The notes below the pieces were generated by a model, which ran no database searches, was not told where the DNA came from, and was given only the letters and a program-made list of their open reading frames with translations. From assembly GCA_965228905.1 (NCBI GenBank), contig CBDDII010000002.1, positions 1 through 64,000 of the forward strand: DNA of 64,000 bases, read 5' to 3'. The translations under genes and the position numbers were made by a program. The DNA comes from CALKXV01 sp965228905. Its GTDB lineage: Bacteria > Pseudomonadota > Alphaproteobacteria > Rhodobacterales > Rhodobacteraceae. Below, one piece after another: positions 39,460 to 47,651 of this stretch (position 1 is its first letter; each line of letters begins with the position of its first letter).

Positions 39460-40590
39460 ATAGCCAGAATAACCGTCTTTGCCTTCGATCTTGCCGAGGC
39501 CGCGCAGCGAAAGCGCATCCAGTCGCTTTTGGCGGTGGGTCACGAGGTGCGCACGGTTTCTTTCCGTCGTCGCAACATGGAGAACCGCCCGCTCGGGGTT
39601 GAGAACCTCGACCTGGGCGAGATGCCGAACGAGCGTTTCGTGCTGCGGCTTTGGCTGTTGTTGCGATCCGTGCCGCGCCTGTTTCTCGCGAGGCGGTTCC
39701 TTTCCGGTGCGGACGTGGTGATTGCACGGAATTTCGATCTTTTGGCACTGGCGTGGATCGCGCGGCGGTCCGGTACACCGCTGGTCTATGAATGCCTTGA
39801 TATTCATTCGCTGATGACGGGCAGCGGTCGGGTCAACCGGGTGATGCGGGCGGCAGAGCGGTTTCTGATGCGACGGTGCCAGTTGCTTTGGACCTCATCG
39901 CCGGGGTTCCTGCGGCATTATTTCGAGACGGTTCAGGGCTACGACGGGCCGAGCGTCATTCTTGAGAACAAGCTTTGGTTCGGATCAGACGAACCGGTGC
40001 GTCCCGGACTGGAAAGTCGGCCCTCGGGGGATGGGCCGCTGGTGCTGGGCTGGGTCGGCACGATCCGGTGCCAGGCGAGTTTCGACATTCTTTGCCATGC
40101 GGCGCGGGCGATGCCGGATGATCTGAAGATCGAGATCCACGGGATTGTTCATCATCACGCGATCGCAGATTTCGATGCGCGCGTGGCCGAGTTGCCGAAC
40201 GTCACCTATCACGGCCCTTATAGCTATCCGGAAGGATTGGCCGGGGTTTACGGGGGTTGCGACATGGTCTGGGCGCAGGATCTTTGGCAGCGCGGGGGAA
40301 ATTCCGACTGGCTGCTGCCGAACCGGGTATACGAGGCGAGTTGGTACGGTTGCCCGAGTGTTGCCGTTGCGGACACTGAAACAGGGCGCAGGGTGGCCGA
40401 ACAAGGGTTGGGTCCGGTTATTGCCACGGATTCTGCCGAGGCCTTGACGGAGTGTCTGCGGGGGATCGGGCGATCGCAGACAAGAGAAATGTCAAAAGAC
40501 ATCCTTCATTTGGACGATGCGCTTTTTCGATTGAGCGATGCGGACATTGAAGACGCATTGGCCCCGGTTTTGGGCGCATCAGGGCGTTAA
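39460..40590 (+). CDS. Glycosyltransferase (GT-B, family-4-like) with probable ATA start
   Basis: The protein (about 376 residues if started at 39460) has an N-terminal strand and loop ARITVFAFDLAEAAQRKRI typical of GT4 N-domains and a C-terminal domain with LGWVGTIR, IHGIVHHH and the E..W.G.PSVA donor-site region. No ATG, GTG or TTG exists in frame between the znuB stop and TTG 39529, which would delete the first Rossmann strand. ATA 39460 lies 7-8 bases after GGGAGAAG, so a non-canonical start, a point mutation or a sequencing error must be considered. First gene of the polysaccharide region. Confidence 0.75.
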   Translation: MARITVFAFDLAEAAQRKRIQSLLAVGHEVRTVSFRRRNMENRPLGVENLDLGEMPNERFVLRLWLLLRSVPRLFLARRFLSGADVVIARNFDLLALAWIARRSGTPLVYECLDIHSLMTGSGRVNRVMRAAERFLMRRCQLLWTSSPGFLRHYFETVQGYDGPSVILENKLWFGSDEPVRPGLESRPSGDGPLVLGWVGTIRCQASFDILCHAARAMPDDLKIEIHGIVHHHAIADFDARVAELPNVTYHGPYSYPEGLAGVYGGCDMVWAQDLWQRGGNSDWLLPNRVYEASWYGCPSVAVADTETGRRVAEQGLGPVIATDSAEALTECLRGIGRSQTREMSKDILHLDDALFRLSDADIEDALAPVLGASGR

Positions 40591-40927
40591 GCGACACGCG
40601 CGATTCGTGGAAATGACATGGCAACGGCTTCTGTCGGGCGCGTCCGGTTCGATAGCACCGAACCGGACACTTTATTTGGGGAAGATTTTCGTAAACTGCG
40701 CAATATTCGGGCGAAGCGGCTGACTTTTTGCAGTGCAGCAATTTGCGGATTTGGCGAATTGAACCCCACTATGTTGTGTTTAACCCGTGTTTTGCGTCGG
40801 TTCTGGAAAGGGCTTGGGCGAATTATTGCCAAGAATGTGGCACCTGCAGAAATTCCAATGGTGTTCCGTTAACCGATCTGGCCTGTTGCAGACATGGGTA
40901 GGGGCTCCTTTCGCGGGGAGCTCGAAA
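40591..40927 (+). other. Gene-free interval before the exopolysaccharide genes
   Basis: This 337-base stretch has lower GC than its surroundings. It starts with a terminator-like hairpin (40642-40676) and later has a dyad CTTGG/CCAAG with an AATT centre (40813-40833), a possible regulator site upstream of the exoY-like gene. No convincing open frame with a ribosome binding site or clear -35/-10 pair was found. Confidence 0.5.
40642..40676 (+). terminator. Terminator-like hairpin after the first glycosyltransferase gene
   Basis: GTCCGGTTCG (40642-40651) pairs perfectly with CGAACCGGAC (40659-40668) around a 7-base loop and is followed by ACTTTATTT. Confidence 0.7.
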
Positions 40928-41626
40928 ATGGGAAGTCCAGAACAGGACTCGCATGTCGCATCGCCGGTCACGGCGATGGGCAAGGGAAAGAAGAATTCTT
41001 ACGCAAGACTGGCCCTCGGGGGCTGGACGAAACGCATAACCGATGTCGTTCTGGCGGGCGTTGCGTTGATTGCGTTGTTGCCGCTTTTCATACTGTTGTA
41101 CTTTGCCGTCCGGGCCAGTTCGCCCGGTCCGGCTCTTTACGGGCACGAGCGGGTCGGACTGCGCGGAAACAGGTTTCGCTGCTGGAAATTGCGGACGATG
41201 GTGACCAACGGCGATGCTGTCCTGGCGGCGCATCTGGAGGCCAATCCCGAAGCGCGGAAAGAATGGGACGAAAACCGCAAGCTGACGTCAGATCCGCGGG
41301 TGACGCCCTTGGGGCATGTCCTGCGGAAGTATAGTGTCGACGAACTGCCACAGCTTTTGAACGTACTGCGAGGCGAGATGAGCTTTGTCGGCCCGCGCCC
41401 GGTCGTCGATGACGAATTGAAACGCTATGGCGCACAGGCGCAGTCCTATCTTTCGGCGCGCCCCGGCATCACCGGACTTTGGCAGACAAGCGGTCGCAGC
41501 GATACGAGTTATGAAACCCGCGTTGCGATGGACGACCGGTATTACCATGACTGGAGTTTCGCCGAAGACATCCGGATCCTGTTCCGGACCATTCCCGTCG
41601 TTCTGGGTGCGCGCGGGTCCTACTGA
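40928..41626 (+). CDS. Undecaprenyl-phosphate sugar phosphotransferase (ExoY/WbaP-like initiating transferase)
   Basis: This enzyme loads the first sugar-1-phosphate on undecaprenyl phosphate. ATG 40928 follows GCGGGGAGCTCGAAA and gives 232 residues. There is one membrane helix (about 38-62), then RASSPGPALYGHERVGLRGNRF, KLRTMV, LTSDPRVTPLG, LRKYSVDELPQLLNVLRGEMSFVGPRPV and a C-terminal RPGITGLWQTSGR, all shown by the bacterial sugar-transferase family. The short form without the N-terminal four-helix domain is ExoY-like. The stop (TGA) abuts the next ATG. Confidence 0.93.
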   Translation: MGSPEQDSHVASPVTAMGKGKKNSYARLALGGWTKRITDVVLAGVALIALLPLFILLYFAVRASSPGPALYGHERVGLRGNRFRCWKLRTMVTNGDAVLAAHLEANPEARKEWDENRKLTSDPRVTPLGHVLRKYSVDELPQLLNVLRGEMSFVGPRPVVDDELKRYGAQAQSYLSARPGITGLWQTSGRSDTSYETRVAMDDRYYHDWSFAEDIRILFRTIPVVLGARGSY

Positions 41627-43105
41627 ATGGCAGCAACCGACGCGCATATCGTCGAAGGCGAGTTTGCACCGCACCCCCGGACGGGGCGTGCGTTGCAAAG
41701 TATTCGCGGTGTCGGCTGGTCGGTCTTGCAGTGGTCGTTGCCGAGCCTGAGTGCGGCTTTGATCTTTTTCCTGAGTGCGGCCTATCTGACGCCGGAGGAT
41801 TTCGGGCGGCTGGCCATCGCGGGCGGGTTGATCTCGGTCGCGCTGGCGTTTTCGCCGGCGTCTTTCGGCGAGGCGCTGATCCAGAGGCAGACAATCCTGC
41901 CGGGTCATGCTGACGCCGTGTTCTGGCTGAACCTTGGTGTGGGCGTTGTCTTTCTGGTGCTGCTCTCCCTTGGTGCGAGGGCAAGCGCGGGCTGGTTCGG
42001 CGAACCTGCGCTTGTCTGGCTGGTGCCGCTTCTGGCCCTGAAGGTGCCGTTCGAGTTGGCGGCGGCCGTGCCCGGTGCGATGATCGTGCGTTCCATGCGG
42101 TTCAAGGCCGCGGCCCTGCGCACCGTCATCGCCTCGGGCGTTGGTGCGGTTGTCTGTATCGGGCTTCTTGTTGCGGGCTATGGTCTTTTGGCGCTGGCCG
42201 TCAGCCAGGTGGCCGTCAGTGCGGTGACCTGTGCGGTGGCGTTCTGGGTGGCGGGCTGGCGCGTCGGCTTGGCCGGTCGTCTGCACCATCTGAAAGATCT
42301 TTGGGGATACACGATCTTTGCCTCTGGCAATCGCATTCTGGGGGTTCTGCGCCTGGATCACCTGGTGGCGGGTGCCCTTGGGGGCGCGGCCCTTTTGGGT
42401 ATCGTCAGTTTCGCGCAGCGCTTTTTCAAGATGCTGTCCGATCTGGCCGCCGGAGCCTTGGGCAACGTGACCCATGTGGTCCTGTCGTCGATGCAGGGCG
42501 AGCCTGAAAAAGCGCGCCAGACCTTTCGGCAGGCAAGTTTCGCGGCGGCCTGTGTCGGATTTCCGGCCTTTGCCGGGGCGGCGCTGATCATCGACGATGT
42601 GATCGCCCTTCTGTTCGGGCAGAAGTGGGCGGGGGCCGAGGCCGCGACGCAGATTTTCTGCCTTGCCGGGCTGATCGCGACGCCAGGGATCGTGCAGGGC
42701 GCTTTGATCCGCTCGCAGGGTCATCCGAACTGGTGGTTCTATTACCAGTTGGCGCAACAGGTTGGGACCGTGGCGGCGATTGCGTTGACCTTTGCCCATG
42801 GGCCGAGCGTCGTTGTTGCCGCCATCGTGATCAAGTCCTTCGTGTTCTGGCCCGCCTCGGCGCTGATGACCGCGCGGATCCTCGGGTGCAGCCTGTGGAC
42901 TTACCTTGGCCAGATGGGCAGACCGGCGCTTGCGACCCTTGGTATGGTCATTGCCCTTGCGGTGCTGCCGGTCAGCAATGGTTGGGGCCATGTCGCCCTG
43001 TCGGTGATCGTCGGTGCCAGCGTCTATGCGGCTCTGCTTTTGCTTTGCGCAGGAGCGCAGGTCAGGGAACTTTATCGTCTTGTCAGAAAAGCCAAACCCG
43101 CATGA
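41627..43105 (+). CDS. Lipopolysaccharide/exopolysaccharide flippase (Wzx/ExoT type)
   Basis: The 492-residue protein has about 12-14 membrane helices and belongs to the polysaccharide-transport MOP superfamily (SVLQWSLPSLSAALIFFLSAAYLTPEDFGRLA; FASGNRILGVLRLDHLVAGALGG, given as two blocks). It probably moves lipid-linked oligosaccharide units across the inner membrane. It begins directly after the sugar transferase stop and overlaps the pyruvyl transferase by 4 bases, so these three genes are one unit. Confidence 0.87.
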   Translation: MAATDAHIVEGEFAPHPRTGRALQSIRGVGWSVLQWSLPSLSAALIFFLSAAYLTPEDFGRLAIAGGLISVALAFSPASFGEALIQRQTILPGHADAVFWLNLGVGVVFLVLLSLGARASAGWFGEPALVWLVPLLALKVPFELAAAVPGAMIVRSMRFKAAALRTVIASGVGAVVCIGLLVAGYGLLALAVSQVAVSAVTCAVAFWVAGWRVGLAGRLHHLKDLWGYTIFASGNRILGVLRLDHLVAGALGGAALLGIVSFAQRFFKMLSDLAAGALGNVTHVVLSSMQGEPEKARQTFRQASFAAACVGFPAFAGAALIIDDVIALLFGQKWAGAEAATQIFCLAGLIATPGIVQGALIRSQGHPNWWFYYQLAQQVGTVAAIALTFAHGPSVVVAAIVIKSFVFWPASALMTARILGCSLWTYLGQMGRPALATLGMVIALAVLPVSNGWGHVALSVIVGASVYAALLLLCAGAQVRELYRLVRKAKPA

Positions 43106-44010
43106 AACTAACCTATTTCCAGGGCACGCCGCCCAACTTCGGTGACGAGTTGAACGCCACGATGTGGCAGTCGCTTTTGCCCGGTGGTTTTCTTGATGAT
43201 GACGGGGATGTGCTTTTCCTTGGCATCGGGTCGATCATCCAGGACATCTATCCGACAGATGCGCGGAAGATCGTTGTCGGGTCCGGTTTCGCAGGGGCCT
43301 ATTCCGCAAGGCCGGACGTACATGACGGGCAATGGGATGTCCGGTTCGTGCGAGGGCCCCGGACCTGCAAGACCCTGGGAATCGATCCGGAACTTGCGAT
43401 CACCGACGCGGCGGTCCTGTTGCGTGCAACGCCCCTGCCGGAGCCGGAGCCGGGGATCGGGGTGGCCTTCATGCCGCATTACGAAAGCATCGAACGCGGG
43501 GCCTGGAAGCGCGTTTGCGATCTGGCGGGCGTGCGTTTCATCGACCCGACCGAGCCGACGGAAAAGGTGCTGGCGGAAATCCGGGGGGCGGACCTGGTGG
43601 TGACCGAGGCGATGCATGGCGCCATCGTATCGGATGCCATGCGGACGCCCTGGATCGGCGTGAACACCATGTGCCACATGCACCGGGACAAGTGGTTCGA
43701 TTGGGCGGCTTCGCTGAACATCGACTATCGGCCTGCCGATCTGAAGCCTTCGAACGGGCGGGAGGCCTGGGCCTATCACACGGGGCGTTGGGGCTCGGGG
43801 CCGCGGGCGCGGGCGGTGTTCGGCTCGGCTGCCTTCGGGCCGGTCAACACGGGTATTGCGCATCGCGCCGCTGCTAGTTTGCGCCGGATCAGCCGGGGTG
43901 CGCCCCAGTTGAGCCGCGACAGCGAGATCGAGCGGGCGACGGACCGGGCATTGAGCGCGGTCGACGCACTGGTTCGCGATTACATGCCGCTTCGGTCGGT
44001 GCGGGCGTGA
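43102..44010 (+). CDS. Polysaccharide pyruvyl transferase
   Basis: The protein adds pyruvate ketals to sugars of the repeat unit. ATG 43102 overlaps the flippase stop (ATGA); the longer open frame upstream is a shadow of the flippase. The 302 residues include GTPPNFGDELNATMW, FLGIGSIIQD, VVGSGFAG and the conserved VTEAMHGAIVSDAMRTPWIGV region of CsaB/PssK/ExoV-type enzymes. The 3' end overlaps the convergent polymerase gene by 31 bases. Confidence 0.88.
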   Translation: MKLTYFQGTPPNFGDELNATMWQSLLPGGFLDDDGDVLFLGIGSIIQDIYPTDARKIVVGSGFAGAYSARPDVHDGQWDVRFVRGPRTCKTLGIDPELAITDAAVLLRATPLPEPEPGIGVAFMPHYESIERGAWKRVCDLAGVRFIDPTEPTEKVLAEIRGADLVVTEAMHGAIVSDAMRTPWIGVNTMCHMHRDKWFDWAASLNIDYRPADLKPSNGREAWAYHTGRWGSGPRARAVFGSAAFGPVNTGIAHRAAASLRRISRGAPQLSRDSEIERATDRALSAVDALVRDYMPLRSVRA

Positions 44011-45236
44011 CGATGAGAAAGCACTTCGCGGGCATAGGTGAGCGCAGCAAGGACGACGACGGTGCGCAGGCTGAACTGGAAGAACAGCGGTACTTCCACA
44101 GCGCTTCCCAAAATGGTGACGAAGGTCAGCGCAAAAAGCGTGGCCGGAACGGCGTTGCCGCTGCGAATGGCCCAGATTCCCGTCAGAATGGCGGTGCCGA
44201 ACAGGATGGCGGCCTGCAGCAACATGCCGGGAATGCCGATTTCGACGGCGTTGGACAGGTACATGTTGTGAAAGTTGAAACCGCTGCGGCTTTCGATGCC
44301 GAACATGAACCACAAGGCTTCGGCGTCGCCGTGGCCCTGCACCCAGAACGCCTGGTAGCCGACGCCGGTAAATGGGCGCTGGCCAATCAGGGCAAGGGCC
44401 GCGGACCACAGATCGGTCCGACCGGTCAGCGTCAGATCCTTGCCGGTGGCTTCGAGCACGAAGGCGGATACGGCGTACCAATTGCCGTGAAGCGCGAGGC
44501 CGGCGAGGATCGCGGCAAGGCAAAGGAAGATCGCGACCGACCATGCGGGCAGGATGCCCAGGCGGTGGATTTTCATTGCGACGACGATGGCCAGAAGCGT
44601 TGGTGCAAGGAAAATCGTCGCACTGGCCGATTGGGCCGAAACGACGAGGGCGGCACCGATGATCGTGCTGAACAGCCCAAGGCTGCGCAACGGCCAGCCG
44701 TTTCCGCGCATCAGGGCGATGCCGAAGGCGAGGATGGTGAAGATCGACGCGGCGCCAGCAAAGGCGTTCTTGCTGCCGTAGATGCCGATGCGCGCGCCGG
44801 TGTCGCTGCGCACGTCGCCCAGTCCAAGGCTGATAAGCATCGAGACCAACATGCAGGTAAAGAGCGTCAGGACGAAAGCGCGCGGCGAAAGATGGCGGCA
44901 GATGGCCAGGGTGACCAGTGCGGTTGCCATGAGTTGAAGGCCGAAGCGCAGGCTCATTCCGGGTTCGCGCGACCATGTGAAGCTGAGGATGCACAAGAGC
45001 GGCAGCAGGATGACGGGCCAGTGGCGCAGTGCCTTGAGGATCAACTGGCCGGGGCGCAGGACGCACAGCACAAGGCCGAACGCGAGGAAGACAAGCGTTG
45101 CCAGCGCACCGAGCATGGGAATGAAGACAAGGGCCGAGAGCGCAAGCGCAGCGAGCACGGGTTCCAGCCGCGCTTCGATCTGCCCGAGCTGGCCAAAGCC
45201 AAGCCGGGCGGAATAGGGATGGGAAATGTCGCTCAC
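43980..45236 (-). CDS. O-antigen ligase/Wzy-type polysaccharide polymerase
   Basis: The 418-residue protein has about 11-12 membrane helices and a large periplasmic loop with LTGRTDLWSAALALIGQRPFTGVGYQAFW, the Wzy_C/O-antigen ligase signature (shown as family pattern). A later FNFHNMYLSNAVEIGIPG is the second conserved His-containing segment. It likely polymerises the repeat units flipped by the neighbouring flippase. Minus strand; its last 31 bases overlap the pyruvyl transferase end. Divergent from a two-domain glycosyltransferase. Confidence 0.85.
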   Translation of the reverse strand: MSDISHPYSARLGFGQLGQIEARLEPVLAALALSALVFIPMLGALATLVFLAFGLVLCVLRPGQLILKALRHWPVILLPLLCILSFTWSREPGMSLRFGLQLMATALVTLAICRHLSPRAFVLTLFTCMLVSMLISLGLGDVRSDTGARIGIYGSKNAFAGAASIFTILAFGIALMRGNGWPLRSLGLFSTIIGAALVVSAQSASATIFLAPTLLAIVVAMKIHRLGILPAWSVAIFLCLAAILAGLALHGNWYAVSAFVLEATGKDLTLTGRTDLWSAALALIGQRPFTGVGYQAFWVQGHGDAEALWFMFGIESRSGFNFHNMYLSNAVEIGIPGMLLQAAILFGTAILTGIWAIRSGNAVPATLFALTFVTILGSAVEVPLFFQFSLRTVVVLAALTYAREVLSHRHARTDRSGM

Positions 45237-45355
45237 GCCTGTGGTTCCGGTCTGCGCCTTTTCTTCGTTGTTGCGTCAAATTGTGCCGAAAACGTGGCAG
45301 CCACAATGACGGTGGCACGAAATCGCGGATCAATCCGCTGTGAAGGAGCGATTGC

Positions 45356-47311
45356 ATGAATATCGGGCAGAACAAGGCACCTGAACTTTCGGTCATCATG
45401 GCCAACTACAATGGTGCCGACTTCCTGGGCGATGCTGTCGAGGCGGTGCTGACTCAGAGTTTCGGAAATCTTGAGCTGATCGTGTCGGACGATGGATCGA
45501 GCGATGAGAGCCTTTCCGTGCTGGCCGCGATCAGCGATCCGCGGTTGCGTGTTGTCGAGGCCCAAAGCAACGCGGGGCCGGGGGCGGCTCGGAACAGAGC
45601 ACTGGACGTCGCACGTGGAAAGTGGATTGCCGTGGTCGATGCCGACGACCTGATGCACCGTGATCGGTTCCAGACCATGCTGAAAGCCGGGCGCGGTTCC
45701 GATGTCGCGATCATCGCCGATAACCAGTTGTTTTTCGGTCGCGAGGTTGATGCAGGTGGCGAGCGGCTTTTCGATGCGCCTGATGGTGCGCTGGACATCA
45801 CGACCGAGACTTTACTGGAAAAGGTTTTCATGGGACGGGAGAACCGTCTGGGGTATCTGAAGCCCCTGATCCGACGCGATGCGCTTGGTGATGTTCGTTA
45901 TCGGACGGACATGCGGGTGGGCGAGGATTTCGACCTTTTGTTGCGGTTGACGATTGCGGGCCATGACATGCGGCTTTTGCCTGACGCGCTTTACCACTAT
46001 CGCCGCCGCGAGGGATCGACGTCGCACCGGCTGAAGCCGGAAGATGCCGCCCGGATGACTGGCGCGCTGGAGGACTTGCGTGATGCGAATGCGCATCTTG
46101 CAAATCTGATCGACGAAAGGATGTCCGGCCTGCGTGGCAGCATCGCGTTCGAGACCCTTGCAAGCGATCTGAAGGCCGGTCGGATTGCAAAGGCGGGCCT
46201 GGGCGTGATGCTGCGGCCCGGTCTGGCCGTTTCCCTGGGCAAGGTTGCTGCGCGGAAGGTGCTTGCAAAGTCACCGCCGGTCAGCACCCCGTCGGTGGCC
46301 CCTGAACCTTCGCCTCCGATGGTCACTGCTGCCAACCGGAAGGTCCATATCCGGGTGCCGACCTACAAACGGCCCGAGCAGTTGCGGCGTGCCCTTGAGG
46401 GTCTGCAACAGCAGAGTTTTTCGGACTGGGTTTGCGATGTCTTCGATGACGATCCGGATCAATCTGGCAAGGGTGTTGTCGTGGATCTGGGCGATCCGAG
46501 GATCGTCTATCATGCCAACCCGCAGAACCTTGGCGCGTCGCAGAACATCGACCAGTGTTTCACGCGGCAGAACCCGCATGGCGCGGGGTATTTCTGTGTT
46601 CTGGAGGACGACAACCAGATCCTGCCCAATCATCTGGAAGAAAACATCCGGGTGATCGAGAGCGAGCGCGTGCAGATCGTCTTGCGCAATCAACTTGTCG
46701 AATTCGGCAGCGGTACAGGCGATGCGCGATTGAGCGAAACGGGGTTGCTGGAGACGAAGTTCGTCGAGGGCTATTACAGCCCCGAGCGGTTTCACCTTTC
46801 CCTGATTGCCGACATGGGTGTGTCGAACGGCGGGTTGTTCTGGTCAAGCGAGGCCATCAGCAACCTTGAAATCGGCGCTCCGGTCAGCGCGACGTTGCAG
46901 GAGTACCTGCGCACCTTCGCGATTGTCGAGCCGGTCTATGTGGCGATGACGCCGACTGCGGTCTGGGCCGAGAACAGCGAACAGACCACGCGCGACCTTG
47001 GCGAAACCGCAGGTTGGTTCCGCCGCGAGCTTGCCCTGAAACGTTCCGTGCAGATCCTTCAGCGCGAGATTTGGGACAAGGCGGATCGCGACGCTCAGAG
47101 CGATTTCGTGGACGGAAGCGGCTTTGGCTATCCTGCCGAGATGCGGGCGTCGGGTCTGGTGAAGTCGCACGCCCGGTTGTTCGTCGGCAAGGCGCTTTCA
47201 CCGGGCAAGGCGCTTCGCCTCGCCCTGCGCGGCGCGATGATCCGCACCATCGGACGGCCCGAGCCGGGGTTTCGCCAGTTCCTTGAGAAAAAGCGGGTGC
47301 AAGCGGGGTAA
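45356..47311 (+). CDS. Two-domain family-2 glycosyltransferase
   Basis: The 651-residue protein has two GT-A domains. Domain 1 (about residues 8-235): ELSVIMANYNGADFLGDAVE, SDDGSSDES, AVVDADDL. Domain 2 (about 330-560): VHIRVPTYKRPEQLRRALE, VFDDDPDQ, VLEDDNQIL. They are joined by an alanine/proline-rich linker. Such tandem enzymes can add two sugars or polymerise. ATG 45356 follows GAAGGAGCGATTGC, with the dyad GCGGAT/ATCCGC just before (45325-45338). Domain 2 has DD and EDD motifs rather than DxD, so its activity is not certain. Confidence 0.85.
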   Translation: MNIGQNKAPELSVIMANYNGADFLGDAVEAVLTQSFGNLELIVSDDGSSDESLSVLAAISDPRLRVVEAQSNAGPGAARNRALDVARGKWIAVVDADDLMHRDRFQTMLKAGRGSDVAIIADNQLFFGREVDAGGERLFDAPDGALDITTETLLEKVFMGRENRLGYLKPLIRRDALGDVRYRTDMRVGEDFDLLLRLTIAGHDMRLLPDALYHYRRREGSTSHRLKPEDAARMTGALEDLRDANAHLANLIDERMSGLRGSIAFETLASDLKAGRIAKAGLGVMLRPGLAVSLGKVAARKVLAKSPPVSTPSVAPEPSPPMVTAANRKVHIRVPTYKRPEQLRRALEGLQQQSFSDWVCDVFDDDPDQSGKGVVVDLGDPRIVYHANPQNLGASQNIDQCFTRQNPHGAGYFCVLEDDNQILPNHLEENIRVIESERVQIVLRNQLVEFGSGTGDARLSETGLLETKFVEGYYSPERFHLSLIADMGVSNGGLFWSSEAISNLEIGAPVSATLQEYLRTFAIVEPVYVAMTPTAVWAENSEQTTRDLGETAGWFRRELALKRSVQILQREIWDKADRDAQSDFVDGSGFGYPAEMRASGLVKSHARLFVGKALSPGKALRLALRGAMIRTIGRPEPGFRQFLEKKRVQAG

Positions 47312-47313
47312 GG

Positions 47314-47517
47314 CTATTCGCCGTTATCGCCCAGTTGCGACTTTCCGGCCTTTCGGGATTCGTTGATGAGGAACAGGAAATAGACGACCTGAAGGACGAC
47401 AAGCGTCAGCACCGCACGACCGACACTTGCCCAGAGGCTTGCCCCGGTGATGCCCGAAACAAGACCGACGCCGAATGCCACGGCGAAAGCAAGCACAACG
47501 AAAATTGATAACCGCAT
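47314..47517 (-). CDS. Small two-helix membrane protein, possible exopolysaccharide regulator (SyrA/ExoX-like)
   Basis: ATG 47517 (MRLSIFVVLAFAVAFGVGLV) follows GAAGGGTCGGATA and gives 67 residues: two membrane helices (about 3-22 and 32-52) and a charged tail. The pattern GxSLWxSxxRAVLTLVVLQVVYFL resembles rhizobial small membrane proteins affecting exopolysaccharide production. The similarity is judged by eye only. It lies between the tandem glycosyltransferase and the Wzc-like gene, which fits such a role. Confidence 0.5.
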   Translation of the reverse strand: MRLSIFVVLAFAVAFGVGLVSGITGASLWASVGRAVLTLVVLQVVYFLFLINESRKAGKSQLGDNGE

Positions 47518-47651
47518 TATCCGACCCTTCACCGACACTTTGCCTCTGAAAACGCATTCGCGTCAACGAAACCGCGACAATCCTAGTCGACCGCGGTGAA
47601 GTCAGAATGGCTGGTGCAAGGTGTTTTCTTGTCGGAAACTTGCGGTTGGTG

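Noticed and set aside
43108..45405. 765-codon minus-strand frame overlapping the pyruvyl transferase and polymerase genes
   Set aside because: Arg/Pro/His-rich; overlaps two genes with recognisable family motifs in other frames.
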